Origin: Gnetum montanum
Taxonomy: Eukaryota; Streptophyta; Gnetopsida; Gnetales; Gnetaceae
Direction: 5' to 3'
Length of the DNA stretch: 64,000 nt
Assembly (NCBI GenBank): GCA_015680685.1
Contig: MNCI01027017.1
Span: 246,985 to 310,984, forward strand
This document shows positions 34,553-46,689 of the stretch, one piece after another (within the stretch, counting starts at the first letter, position 1; every line of letters begins with the position of its first letter). The notes under the pieces were generated by a model, which was not told where the DNA came from, made no database searches, and was given only the letters and a program-made list of their open reading frames with translations. Position numbers and translations under genes: made by a program.

Positions 34553-35774
34553 TGTTGATGCGTAAATTTTGGATGCACCAACACTTGGAAAAACTTATTT
34601 AAGGAAACTATTACCTAGGGTGCCTTCCATATGGATACGAGAACTCGAGAATGTCTTAGCTAGAGAGGGCTATGTGACATCCCAAAAATAGTAAGTCAAA
34701 CTAGAAAATTGGGAGAATTGAAATTGAATAATTGTCTTAAATTTCAAGACTTGATGAAAGAACGGTAAAATGACTACTAAATTTAGAATTCTTCTTGGTC
34801 TCTTGCCACCATTGCTCGCATGCTGCTGGTTGCTACCTAATGTTCATTTGCCCAGTAGTAGCACTGTGTATATGCAGGAGGAGAATGAGGATGATGAGAA
34901 GCACCTCAAACAATGGTACAAGTGCTATTAAAAAATGATCTCAACCACTAGTAGGATCAACCCCTCTACACCATTTGCTACTAGTTCCAACCTTGACACA
35001 TTGCTACCTTCAACGCCACATGCCTGCTATTGTTGTGCTCCGCTAATGTGCACATGGCCTTACTATCTGTTGCTGGGAGAGGGAGAGGCCAAGAGATCTT
35101 GTGTGCCGCCGTTGCTTATCAACGTCACTTGCAACTGTTGTTGGCCATATCTACCATGCATGCATGTTGTCATTGACATAGATGCGCCTACCACAGATGC
35201 AGTCATTCATGTGCCACCTACCATCCACCACCTGTTGCACTACTAGAGGTAGATAGATCTCCTACATCGTCATTGTCTACTGAGAGAAGGGGAGACACTA
35301 GGATGTCATCGCATTACCTGCTACTGTTGTTGGCTACACCTGCCATGCATGCGCATCATCTGCCATTGTTGGCACAAAACCCCAGGTCACTGCTAGTGAG
35401 AAGGAAACCTCCATTGATGTTCCTATCTATTTTTTATAGCTGTTGTAGCCTAGTACTCTGAATGCCCATGTCCACCTATGGCTATTATGTCCAACACACG
35501 TCTCGGGTGGCTCTTGGTAATTACCATGAAAAAAACCATAATAATCATTGCAACGTTTAAATTAATAGTGTTAGATCTTTGCTTAGAATTTTTTCTTATG
35601 TAGTCCGTGTTTGGCCTAAGAAGTCTTTATTCTGTTTCTCAGTCTTACTACAAAGATATTTTTCTATTATCAATGACACATGTAGACTCCCCTATGTAGA
35701 CAAGGTTATATTAGTGTTTGCATGGGATTTAATATTCATGGCCCCATGCTTAGAATGGGATATTGGCATCAACA
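34553..35774 (-). repeat. Element C 3' LTR
   Basis: TGTTGATGCGTAAATTTTGG to GGCATCAACA. A TATAAAAA box on the - strand lies at about 35430-35437. The start is strongly similar to the B LTRs. Confidence 0.92.
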
Positions 35775-37149
35775 CTTAGCCCCCAAACTAGAAATTTCAT
35801 GTAAGTGCAAGGAGCAACAAAACCATAGAAATCTTTTAAAAAATAGATGCAACAAATAGATGTTCGAAAAAATAACAAAACAGACAAATTGAAATTTAAA
35901 AGTAAACTATATTGATCTAAACATGATTAAAAATAACCATATAATCAAGAGAAAACTAAATGTGGGCCACCCTTATCACACCATCTTGTTTAATCAAGTT
36001 TAGAACATATACTTCTTATAAATCATAACTTTAACTACATAGATACATATATATATAATTAAAGTACATAATTAAGATCGCATTCCCAATCTTTTCACAA
36101 GGTAAAAGTAAAAGGTATGTAGACTACTTTGAACATGAGATTTATGCCAAATTTAAAAAAGAGGACAAGCTTTTCTTAGATCATAGCTAGCCACAACTTT
36201 CAAATTTCTCCTTAGGACCCTTTCTTTTTTTCCTTTTTTTTTCTTGAACTTTGGGGAAATAGGTTCGAAAGGGGAATGGAGGCTCAAGTGAGGATTGCTA
36301 CTGGACTCCATCACACTCAAGAACTTATTACATTGCTAATGAACATGGTCCTCATTTTTTTTTTTGCTTTTTTTTTTCTTTTTTTTTTTAAGGAGACTTT
36401 GCTCATGGTGTACTTCATTCTTAAGGTAGGAATTCTAACATGAGTCTGGTCGATTAGCTGCATTGCCAAAGAACATGGTCCTTTTAGAACTTTCCCATGG
36501 TGTAGATCAACCCTCGTGTGTGTGCCTTTTAATTACTATCTAGATGGCATCATAGTTGGTCTCTTGAGTGGCTAAGGGTTCTCAACTAGAGATGAGCACA
36601 CTTCATCCTGTTAATCACACAGTAGCCATGGATCATCACACTTGAGGGTTGGGGCTTATGAGAGGAAAAATGACATTTTCCAAGGTCACCTGGTGATTGT
36701 GGTTAGCCATTCTCCAACATCACCTATCCTACACTCACATGATCATGATGATAACACGATAAGTTAGCATAAATCCCATCCTCCACAATCCAACATAACT
36801 AATAAAACTAAAGCCTTGAAATAGACTGGGAAGAATCATAGCATTATTAAAACATATAATATAAAGGAGATTATAGTTCTAGGATATATCATATAAAGCA
36901 TTATTTTTGAATGGTCTTATGATGACCCAACACTTAGTAACTCAAATGATCATAATGATTACTAAAATCATATGAATAGCACAAATCAAACCAAAACCAA
37001 TATGCTAAGAAAGAGATGATGAAAATGCAAAGAAAATTGCAAATGCAACTATATACAAATGAAATGCATGGTGAATGGGAAGGAAACATGCAACTAAGGA
37101 TCTACAAGGTGTCCACGTGGGGCACCTATGTAGAAATGTTTTAGATGAA
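35775..37149 (-). other. Element C polypurine tract and 3' untranslated region
   Basis: The LTR-proximal CTTAGCCCCCAAACTA is the reverse of a purine tract shared with B. The rest has no gene. It holds long T-runs (about 36225-36243 and 36353-36392) and two copies of GAACATGGTCCT about 125 bp apart (36345 and 36470), probably an old tandem duplication. Confidence 0.7.
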
Positions 37150-37345
37150 ATGCATTAAAATTTCTAGGTAACTTATATCCTTGCAAATTAGTAATTTTGT
37201 ACACATTGGGGCCAATGACGTTTGTAATTTAGAATGAACCTGAAAACATAGGAGAAAACTTAGTTTGAGGATCTGTTTGACTAGACACTCTATCTTTTTC
37301 TAGGACTAGATCTTTTTACTTACATGTTTCTTGTCAAACCATCTT
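37150..37345 (-). pseudogene. Integrase C-terminal fragment of element C
   Basis: The - strand reads KRWFDKKHVS, then DLVLEKDRVSSQTDPQTKFS and IGPNVYKITNLQGYKLPRN, the usual end of a Ty3 integrase after the catalytic core. It follows the RT N-terminus directly, so everything between is deleted. Confidence 0.65.
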
Positions 37346-37600
37346 TTAAAAATTTGTCAATGATTAAGATTATGAAAATCAAGACATAATCGTAATTCGC
37401 TTGTTCATTTTCTACGAGGCACTAAATTTGATGTCCGATTTGAATGTTTCATAAGATGAATAATTTTAGATTCTAAAAGTTCATCAAGTTCTTCTTTCAT
37501 CCAAGTTTTAATCTTAGGTCTAACAGGTCTAAGTTTTTTGTAAGTTGTCGAATATAACTTCTCTAGGAATATGTTCAATGGATATGTCATCAAAATTTGG
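37346..37600 (-). pseudogene. Reverse transcriptase N-terminal fragment of element C
   Basis: Reads LRPVRPKIKTWMKEELDELL, then SKIIHLMKHSNRTSNLVPRRK and, after a stop, ELRLCLDFHNLN, the first conserved RT block. The palm with the catalytic loop is missing. The sequence goes straight into the integrase tail at about 37345. Confidence 0.8.
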
Positions 37601-38081
37601 CACAGCTTCTAATGTTTTAATGGTTTGGATCTCATTTATATTTTTGTCCTTCCCTAAAGGTGGTAGGTCAATCAAAAGAAATTTTTTTTGATCACGTTGA
37701 TGACAAGGAAAGGTATCTTCATAGATTTCCTCACATTTATTATAAGTAAGAGGATTTATTTCTAAAATTTCACTCTCACGGTCATTTATAACATGTTCGC
37801 CAAGCCAAACTTCAATAACTCTAATATAAAGATTAGTATTTTGATTTTCCAAAGATTGATTTTGTTGATCAAAGGTTGTAACTACTTGTTTATAGAAAGG
37901 CTCTCTTGGTATGACCATGTATTCAAACTTTCCTTTAATAGGAATTAATAATTCTAAGAAATCTAACCTAAAGAAGCCCCAAACTTGGCTCCAAAAGTCC
38001 TAGATAAGAGCTCACCATAAGTGGATGACATATCGACTACTAAAATATCCATATAGCATGTAAAGTAGGATATTGATTAAG
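37601..38081 (-). pseudogene. Protease-RT linker of element C
   Basis: Mostly open on the - strand (37918-37601), reading for example IRVIEVWLGEHVINDRESEI. It connects protease to RT as in other plant Ty3 polyproteins and has no recognised catalytic motif. The 160 bases next to the protease are more degraded. Confidence 0.55.
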
Positions 38082-38486
38082 TTATACTTTTACTTCTTTT
38101 AATGATCCTACTATAGGTACATTAGACCCATCAAGTTGTATCACACTTCTTACTTGCGGTAGCATTTGTGCTCTTAATGTTTTACATACCTCAAGTGACA
38201 TGACACTAATGGTTGCTCTAGAATCTATTAAAAAAATTTGAACATTCTTTTCCAAAATAATCAAAGTTTTCAATAAAGAAGGTTGCTCATTCTTATTTGA
38301 CATGGAATTGCTTACATTTTGTATTGATAATGCATTGGGAATTTTTGCAAGATGAACTTGCCTTTCGGTTGTTGTAGGTCTTTCTTTATTGGTTTCAAGT
38401 GTATGAATTATCTTTTGAATCACATCTTTCATTTCATTAAATTGTAGAAGGTCATACATTGAAATGTTGGCTTTAACTTTTTTCAA
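38082..38486 (-). pseudogene. Aspartic protease of element C
   Basis: An open frame of 134 codons contains the motif IFLIDSRATISVMSLEVCK, where the expected DSG reads DSR, followed by VIQLDGSNVPIVGSLKEV. The catalytic aspartate remains but the glycine change should destroy activity. It lies between the gag zinc finger and RT. Confidence 0.8.
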
Positions 38487-39865
38487 ATCCTTAACTAGAT
38501 CATAAATCTTATGTTTGTCTTTTGCTTCTTATTGAGGTGGTGTTCTTCTAAGTATAGAAGGAAAGTTTGGTCATTGTGGGGCAGTTGCTTGGGATGGTTC
38601 GGTTTGATTATTTGTGTTATTTTGACTAGATCTTCTATTTGAAGGAGTATAAAGATCATTCCTAATTTGTTGTGGGTTGGGAGTGTTATGTGGGTTGGAA
38701 TCACTTACCATAACTTGTTCTAATGAGAAAACTTCTTCATTCTCCATTTCATGAGGTATGTTAAGGACCATAATAGGGCCTTTTCCACTTTGTTGGTTTT
38801 GGACATTGTCATCATATAATACTAAGAATTGAGGACATGTTTTCTTAGAATGTTGCCTAGTGTTATGAAAATGACAATAATTATCATTGATTGATGTACT
38901 TAGCTTTTCAAATTATATAGGAACCTTGTTGTTGTTTTGCTTTAATTCAACTACTTCATTGGAAAGTTTTTGAAGTGAAGTTAATATCTGGGTCATCTGA
39001 TTTTGAGTTTGAGTTTGAGTTGGAGGTTCAATAGGATTAGATATCATGTTGGGTTTATAATGGATTGGATTAAAGCTTTCAATTGGTCATCATCCAAACC
39101 AGTATTAGATGTAGAAATGAATAAGACGTTGAACTTTGAAAATAATCATTTGAAGGCTGAGTTAGTTGAAGGGAGGGAGGGGTTTGAAATTTAGTATTGA
39201 TCATTAGGAAAGTTGGTAAAAGGTAGAGGACTACATTGCATAGGGTTACTAACATTCATCATTCCAAATTGAGTCTGAATGCTATTCATCAAGGTAATTT
39301 GTTCTAACTCAACAGCCTTAGCCATTACTTCTTGTATTTCTATTATGCTGGGATCAGATTTAATGGCATAGGCAAAGAATGGGTCAATGGTGGATAGGTA
39401 AAAATTGAGGATGCCACTAGGCTGTGGGCACATCTCACTTGGCACATAAGTAAGTTGATGGAGGAATCTTAGATTGTAATCTCGAACATTTTCCCCAGGT
39501 ATTTTCCTTAAGCTTCTGAAATTGCTTAATGCTATGGTAGGGCTAGTGAACTTATTGAATTAAATCATGAACTTATTTTTAAATTTTTTCCATGAGTCAA
39601 TAGAAGCATTTGGGAATATAAAAAACCATTGGGTGGCTTTGCTTTTGAAATTTGTCACAAATACCCTACATGCTATGTCATTTTGAACAATGTTATGGAT
39701 GTCTAATAAGGTTTCAAAACATTGTATATGTTAGCAAGCATCACTAGTAAGAGTTGTAGGATCAAAGAACAAATTTATGTTTTGGAGTGACTTCGGAATA
39801 TCATGATAGTTGGTGAAGTTAAAGGGGTTTCTCACCAAGGGAGTTGGGGGTTGATTGGTTGCCAT
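38487..39865 (-). pseudogene. gag of element C
   Basis: The ATG at 39863-39865 opens MATNQPPTPLVRNPFNF and stays in one frame with two stops through a capsid domain (KSKATQWFFIFPNASIDSWK, then NFRSLRKIPGENVRDYNLRF) to 39191. A zinc finger of CX2HX4HX4C spacing, CHFHNTRQHSKKTC, is encoded near 38830-38880. The region before the protease is frame-shifted. Confidence 0.82.
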
Positions 39866-40539
39866 CCTAGTTCAAGTTCTTCTAGGGATAGAACTTGGAA
39901 ATTGCGAAGCTTGTTGCTTTCTTAAAGTAAAGCAATGGATACTTGGTTAGTTAGGGGCAGGGTAAATGATTCTTGTTGGGAGGGTTCACTCATAAAATGA
40001 AAATTATAAAATATAAATGCTAAAATAAGATTATAAAATTAGGTAAAAAGAAGAATATTGAAATAATATTATTTTTTGATAGAAAACTAAAATCTACTAT
40101 TTATAAAAAAAATTTTAAAAATAAATGTAAGAAATTGCAATATATATAATTTAAAAGGAAAAATAGTGAAATGAAAAATTTTAGAAAAGTAAATTTAAAA
40201 CTAAATAATTAATGAAAGCCACCTTACCAGAGTTAGGACTAAGGTAAGGACTGCCAACATTAGAACTGGGAAAAGAAGGTTTAGGATTCTAGTAATGAAA
40301 ATGACAATTTTCAAAAAACTAACAAGCATCAATTTTTCAAAAATAGAAAGCAAAAAATAAAGGGTTCAGAAGTAGGGGTTTTCAATGAGCATAAGAAAAG
40401 AAAAATAAAATTCAGGAAAACAACAATTTTGAAACATAAAAAAAATAGGTTCAGGAACAAAAAACGACAAGAAAAACTGATATTTTAGAAAATCGAAAAC
40501 AAAGGCTAAAGAATGGCCCTTCTTCTAGTGCCAAAAAGA
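39866..40539 (-). other. Element C 5' leader with primer-binding site
   Basis: AT-rich leader between gag and the 5' LTR. The PBS, on the - strand, is TGGCACTAGAAGAAGGGCC at about 40515-40533, six bases from the LTR and matching the B site. No gene. Confidence 0.7.
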
Positions 40540-41744
40540 TGTTTATGCATAAATTTTGGATGCCCCAACATCTGGAAAAATTTGTTTAAAGAGACTATTG
40601 CCAAGGGTGTCTCCCATATGGGTACGAGAACTCGGAAATAGTCTCAACTAAAGAGAGCTATGTGACATCTCAAAAATAGTAAATCAAACTAGAAAATTGG
40701 GAGAATTTAAATTGAATAATTGTCTTAAATTTCAAGACTTGATAAAAGAATGGTAAAATGACTACTAAATTTATAATTCTTCTTGGTCTCTTATCGCCAC
40801 GACTCTCATGCTACTAGTTGTTGCCTGATGTTCATTTGCCTAGTAGTAGTGCCATGTATATGCATGAGGAGAATGAGGATGACAAGGAGCACCTCAAAAA
40901 ATGGTATAGGTGCTATTGAAAAATGATCTTGGCCACTAGTAGGATCAACCCCTCTGCACTGTTCACTGCTAGTTTAAACCCTAACACACTGCAACTGCCA
41001 ATGCCATGCGCTTGCTACTGTTGTGCTATGCTAACGTGCACATGGCCTTGCTATCCATTGTCAGGAGAGGGAAAGGCCAAGAGATCTTGTGCACCATCAT
41101 TGCTTGTCGACGCCACCTAGAACCATTGCTGGTTGTGCACACATGTTGTCATTGACACAAACGTGCCTACCACAAATTTCGTCATTCATGTACCACCTAT
41201 CATCTGCCATTTGTTGCACTACCAAAGGTAGACAGATCTCCCATGTCGTCGTTGTCTACCAAAAGAAGGGAAGGCATCAGAATGTTGTCACACTGCTTAC
41301 TACCATTGCTAATCATGCCTACCATGCACGTGCGTTGTCTACCACTGTTGGCATAGAACCCTAGCATACTATTGCTGAGAGAAAGACCTCTATTGATGTT
41401 CCCATCTATTTTTTATAGCTGCTATAGCCTACTACTTTGAATGCCCACATTCACCTACAGTCATTATGTTCGGCACACATCCCAAGTGGATCCTGGTAAC
41501 TACCATGAAAATAACCATAATAATCATAGCAACATTCAAATCAACAATGTCAGATCTTTATTAAGCAACACTCATAATTTTTTCTTATGTAGTTCATGTT
41601 TGGCCTAAGAAGTCTTTGTTCTATTTCTCGATCTTATTATCCATGACACATGCAAACTCCCCTATGTGAACAAGGTTATGTTAGTGGTTGCATGGGATTT
41701 AATATTCATGGCCTCGTGCTTAGCATGGGATGTTGGCATCAACA
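40540..41744 (-). repeat. Element C 5' LTR
   Basis: TGTTTATGCATAAATTTTGG to GGCATCAACA. The first base pairs of the terminus carry one substitution relative to the 3' LTR. A TATA-like box on the - strand lies in TTTTTTATAGC at about 41410. Confidence 0.92.
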
Positions 41745-41749
41745 AATAC
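41745..41749. repeat. Right target-site duplication of element C (AATAC)
   Basis: Exact copy of 34548-34552. Confidence 0.92.
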
Positions 41750-41990
41750 TTTCTACTTTCATAAAATCATCATGAGATTCATACATAGGAATAGAACTTA
41801 TGTGAAATAAAGTTTTAGGGCGTAACAACGAAGTTGAAAAACTGTAGGGCATGTACCTTGTAACAAAACAACTGGAAGTGGCAGAATTGGATCAATCGAC
41901 TCGATGGTAACATATCCTTGCTTTGATATCATCTTTTCATAAATATTATCAATACTTCTTTTTTTGTATCACAATCTTTCATGGAGCCAC
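41750..41990 (-). pseudogene. Upstream end of the pararetroviral polyprotein, beyond element C
   Basis: The - strand is open for about 60 codons (ISKQGYVTIESIDPILPLPV) and, after a frameshift, reads IPMYESHDDFMKVESI up to the C insertion point, continuing in sense into 34547. It is taken as the upstream part of the same remnant. The true 5' end of the viral sequence is not identified. Confidence 0.45.
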
Positions 41991-42429
41991 CTTTATTGAG
42001 ATTTTTGGATGATCTCTCCTTAGATCTTATTTCTAATTTTATTTCTTAAGTGGCAAAAAAATAGCTTCTAATAACATTATTATGTATGGAACTTCAATTC
42101 TTACCTTGAATTCATTCAACAAGAATTATTTTCTTAAATTTTTTTGAATTTATTACATGTTTCTTGATCAAGACTTGTGCCATATACCACACATCCATCA
42201 TGTACTATAGATTAGGGAATTATTTGAAAAATATATTTTTAAATTATCCACGATATTACTACATTTGTTCTTCATTATATAGAAGGCATTCCATCCATTT
42301 ACAACTTACTATGACATATAATGCTTCCTCTTATAATTCTAAAAGTAATCTACTCCCAAATATTTGTAAGTATCTATAATCTTAAGTCTTTTATTATTAG
42401 CTAGAAAGTGTAATCTCTCTTATTAGTTC
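41991..42429. other. AT-rich sequence, no gene seen
   Basis: Between the viral remnant and the LINE fragments. May contain a degraded LINE 3' part; nothing specific can be supported. Confidence 0.35.
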
Positions 42430-43330
42430 CATAAACTAGCTTTTTTTTTTCAAGATTCACCTTCATTTTTGTACATTTACAATTTCTTTGTAGTTGATGC
42501 AACATTGCTGTCAATCCTATTTTTGAATTTTCTATTAATGCTTCATCATCTATAAAGATTAAAATTCATATTCATGAATCATCCACTTTAATAGCATAAT
42601 TTATAAATACCTCTTCAATTCACTCTACTAGATCATTAATAAAAATATCAAAAAAACTTGGTGAAAGAGGAAAGCCTTACCTTACTTGTATATTAATGTA
42701 AAATTGAAAATATTATCTAGTTTCATATCTTTTAATTCAAAAATTATTTCTTTGTATATATTTTGGATGGCATTGAGGAAACTAGAATCCAAAATCAACT
42801 TTAACTTTGATAAGTCTACTCCATAATTGTTCTCTCACAGTAGAGTTAAATGCTTTAGTAAAATCCACAAAGTAAATAAATGTTTTATCTTATTTTTCCT
42901 TTTCTTGATTAATGCAGTATTTGAGAGTAATCAAATGATTTAGTGTAGAACATTATTTTTCTAAATCCTGCTTATGAAACAACATGTAAATTATTCTCCA
43001 AAATGGTATTTAATAATTTTTCAAACAAGTTACTAATCATGATCAACTTGTAATTATTTAAATCTACTTTCTCTTCTTTTTAAAAAAGCATAACAACTCT
43101 ACTAATTATCCATTGTCTAGTCAAATCATTTTGAAGTCCTTAACTAAGCATTTTTCAACTCTCTCTCCAAATTATATCTTCACCACATTTTAGTAATTCA
43201 ACATACAATCATTTTACATCAACAACTTTTCCAGAGACTAATTTCTCAATTCCCTCCAGTGCTTCATCATATCTAAGTTGTAAAATATCTAGGAACATGC
43301 AACTAGTTATGGTATTTGTTTGATGATGAA
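42430..43330 (-). pseudogene. LINE reverse transcriptase fragment, copy 1
   Basis: Non-LTR retrotransposon RT on the - strand, heavily broken. Pieces in order are HVVS then AGFRK (finger block), a FVDFTKAFNSTVREQLWSRL-type block containing the first catalytic aspartate region, VKVDFGF, a degenerate GXXLSP block with IFLLMI, and an IFIDD-like loop near 42550. The order matches plant LINE ORF2. A second copy of the same segment begins at about 43690. Confidence 0.6.
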
Positions 43331-43639
43331 ATTTTTTTTTTTTTTTGTAAAACCCTTTTATCTCTACATGTGGAATGTTATTACCTAGAGAAAATTTATT
43401 TCTAAAAAATTTCTACAAATTTCATGGATTTTTCTTCATCATTTACATCGTATTGATTTGGTGCTCTTTTAAAAATTTCATATTGTTCTTATTCAAAGCT
43501 TTCATATTGTTCTTATTCAAAGCTTTTTCATTGTAGGAATTTTTAAGAGCTAACCTTGCTTGTAGACATTCTTTATCAAATCACTTTTTCTTACACACAA
43601 AATTTTATTCCATCGTAATATTTTTTACAACCTCTAGCA

Positions 43640-44220
43640 ATATGTCTTCTAAGCAATCTTCAAACTTTTTTACTTTCAACAAATTTTGTACCTCTTTTTG
43701 AAAATATTTTGTTTCTACATCTTTTGCAAAGATTAAAAGTTGTATCCATAATTAATCTACTTTAATGACAATTTGTAAGTACTTCTTTAATCTATTCTTC
43801 TAGTTCATCAATAAAAATGTCAAATAAAGTTGGTGAAAGAGGACGAACTTGATTTACTCCTGTATTACTATAAAACTAACAAAATTGTGTAGTTTCATCA
43901 TCTTTTAATTTAAAAATTATTTCTCTATATAAATTTTGAATGAAACTGAGTAAAGAAGAATCATTTTTAAGTTTAATGAGTGGGCTTCATGATTATTCTC
44001 TCACAATAGAGTAAAATGCCATAATAATATCCACAAAGCAAATAAATGTTTTATGTTGTTTGTCCTTTCCTTTTTCAATGAAATATCTAAGAGTAATCAA
44101 ATGATCTAGTGTGGAATGCTTTTTTTAATTTATAAATCTTGCTTGTGAAACAATACATAAATTATTTTTTTCTACCCATGGTCCCAATTTTTTTCTCTAA
44201 AATAGTACCTAACAACTTTG
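43640..44220 (-). pseudogene. LINE reverse transcriptase fragment, copy 2
   Basis: Homologous to 42540-42975 base for base over much of its length (shared AAATCCACAAAG/ATATCCACAAAG, GAGAGTAATCAAATGAT, TTGGTGAAAGAGGA). It covers the same RT blocks on the same strand. The two copies are about 1.2 kb apart and clearly diverged. Confidence 0.6.
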
Positions 44221-44989
44221 CAAACAGGTTATACATTACATACTTAACATTGAGGAGAAAACACCAAAGACAACAAAGAAAATAAAAAAAATTTCAGTTT
44301 AGGATGTTTACTAAGGTGTATAACTTTAGAGTTGATGTTTAACAATCAAGAGAGTAAAATTAATACAATTAATTTTTACTAGAGAGGATTATGCCTACCA
44401 TAACAACGTTTACATCACTTTTAACATTTATGATTGAACTTAGAATAGCAAAAAATATTTGAGGTAGAAACAAAAAATTGTGCCAAAATACCAACATTTA
44501 TATATAAGAAAATGGTGCAACATATTCTGCATCACCATTACTTCACTAATTAATACAAACTTTAGTTTTGATCTTGACCATCTTAACAATCATCTATAAG
44601 TTGTTTTTCAACATTAGTTTTGATCTTTGAATTAACATTATCCTTATAAGGTGATAACATATTTGCCTTATTAGTTATCAATATGAATTGGTCAATGCTT
44701 TTTACAATACAAGTTGTTGTACCCACTTCTTTAGTTCACTATGAATCGTGACTAATTGTGGTCTTGAAAATATCACACATAAGTTCAAGCATCAAACTCC
44801 ATCGATTCAACATCACAAAGCACATTCTTAGCTCTCAGAGACCACCAAACATCATCCTAGATCATAATCTAGCTAGAATGAAGTTCATGAGCTGGATTAT
44901 GAACTAGGATGTCATAAGGTTGCATTTTTTGGTCCTTAACCATCAAGTTCACTATTTGATACATGTCATTAGTTTTTTGGGCTCTTCAA
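44221..44989. other. Non-coding; contains a dispersed repeat
   Basis: 44385-44520 is similar to 8860-9005 (ATCACTTTTAACATTTATGA against ATCACTTTTAACATTCGTGC, then TTGAACTTA). No gene was recognised in the rest. Confidence 0.45.
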
Positions 44990-45760
44990 CATCATCTTGG
45001 CAGAATTTGACATCAATTTAGGGGTCAAATGGGGTCTAAGAAGCTCAAAACTTCAACTTGGTTAAAATTTCAAAAATTTGGTTAAGCTCAACATTAGCAT
45101 CACCACCATTTGACCTTACAAAATGATACCATGAACATGCACAATTGACCTATAACCTCGTCTCCATCCATTTTGGTTTCCTTGGGATGATCTCGAAAAC
45201 ATTTGACATCAGTTCAGAAGTTAAATAGGATCTCCAGAGCTTGAAACTGCAAGTTGGTCAAGATGGTGCAAAATTAACTACATGTTATTGATGTTGACAT
45301 TGATGTTAGCACTTTAGAAAGCTATGTTTAATCATCCTTAGCATTTAACTATAGTCTTAAGCATTAGGTGTTTCTCAGCATTGTCTTAGCAACATTTGGC
45401 CTAAATTCAAGAGTCAAACAAGGAGCTGAAAGCTCAAAACTACAATTTGGTTAAAACTACAAAAAATTGACTAAGTTCTAATGACACTAGCATTGATGGC
45501 AACTTCAAGGTTAGCATCACCATTCTTGGGCCCTGCACCATGCTTTCTACACCTTCCAACTCAAAGTTCAACATCATCCATGGCCTCACGAGCTCCTCAA
45601 CATCATTCAATATTAGTTCAGGCATTAGACGAAGCCTTAGGAAGCTTGGACCAATACTTGGATGAAATTACCTTCTAAGTGTTGGCAACACTAGCATTAG
45701 TGTCACCTATCTAGCTTGTCACATTTGCCAAATACAAAGGTTAACTTTCCATTTATGAAC
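44990..45760 (+). repeat. Degenerate tandem repeat, period about 194 bp
   Basis: Equivalent phrases recur at 45006 (TTTGACATCAATTTAGGGGT), 45201 (TTTGACATCAGTTCAGAAGT) and 45394 (TTTGGCCTAAATTCAAGAGT), each followed by an AGCTC/AGCTT, AAACT, TTGGTTAAA or TTGGTCAAG series and GCATCACC. A fourth, poorer unit starts near 45611. The overlapping open frames on both strands are by-products of the repeat. Confidence 0.6.
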
Positions 45761-45841
45761 TCTAGATCAACTTTGGATGAATTGCATTTGACTCTCTAAG
45801 CTCAAATTTAGTAACCCTAAGTTAAAATTAGCAATCTTAGG

Positions 45842-45850
45842 TCTATAAAT
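45842..45850 (+). promoter_or_regulatory. TATA box downstream of the tandem repeats
   Basis: TCTATAAATAGGAG is a strong plant TATA consensus on the + strand, directly after the 194-bp repeats. The layout is that of repeat enhancers in an LTR U3, but no matching LTR ends were found. Confidence 0.4.
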
Positions 45851-46684
45851 AGGAGTATTTTCAAACCAATTTCTTAAGATCTTGAGATTATAATTTTGAG
45901 AGGTCAAGAGCACATGTAGCAAACCTTCCAATGTCACATGTGTGCTCCATAGCCACCATAGCTCCTCTAGGCTCCAACAATAGTGTTGAAGTAGTGTCCA
46001 CATTAGTCCTCTTGACTTAGAAATTTTTAGGCTTTAGCATCAATCTCTAGAGTTAGAATTGTTTTAGCTCCAACGTCAAGGATTGTACACTTGGCCAAAA
46101 CAACCTCATTTTGGCTTGAAATTGACTCTAGATTTCTCCTATAACTTTTGCATCCATAACATCACCCTTGAGATGTTCAATTTCTCTCTCCAAATCCATC
46201 TTTTGCTCACAAATTGGGTTTTTATTGACAATTTTATCTCACTTACGTTTTTGCTTCAACACTTATAGTTTGGCCTTCCCTAGGAGGTGAACACTCATTT
46301 TATTAGCCAATAAGACATTCTATTCTTTTGGATGGGAATTGAAACTTTTTCCTCTTATTATAGCATCTTCTATTCTACCATTTTATGTAATTTTATTCAT
46401 GTTTTTATACTTGGTTTTATTTCATCTCTCATAGTCTATTCTATACTTAGACATTTTTTTAGCATTTTACACTTAGTCATTTGTTTCAACATTAAATACA
46501 TAGCCATTTTTTAGCATTTAAAACATATGTTTTTATTAATCCCCTACCATTTCTATTTGCGTTCGGTAGGTTAAGTCTGCATTCAATTGAAGATCCATGT
46601 CTCATTATGTCATCATCATTAAATTAATAAAGGTTATATCAATTGAGGACTCTAACACTTAGTTCATGGAGGTCCCCTTGCATA
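45851..46684. other. AT-rich sequence, no gene seen
   Basis: Possible transcribed leader or LTR remainder after the TATA box, up to the insertion point of element F. Short open frames have no support. Confidence 0.35.
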
Positions 46685-46689
46685 GTGAG
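46685..46689. repeat. Left target-site duplication of element F (GTGAG)
   Basis: Pairs with ATGAG at 55981-55985, four of five bases identical. Confidence 0.75.

Larger units (their letters stand above)
34553..41744 (-). mobile_element. Element C: Ty3/gypsy retrotransposon with internally deleted pol
   Basis: LTRs of 1222 and 1205 bp bounded by TGTTGATGC and GCATCAACA (the right copy starts TGTTTATGC), with perfect AATAC duplications. The internal region reads gag, protease and the start of RT, then jumps to the integrase C-terminus, PPT and 3' LTR, all on the - strand. It is the coding relative of element B. It interrupts the pararetroviral remnant. The missing RT, RNase H and integrase core make it non-autonomous. 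Confidence 0.93.
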
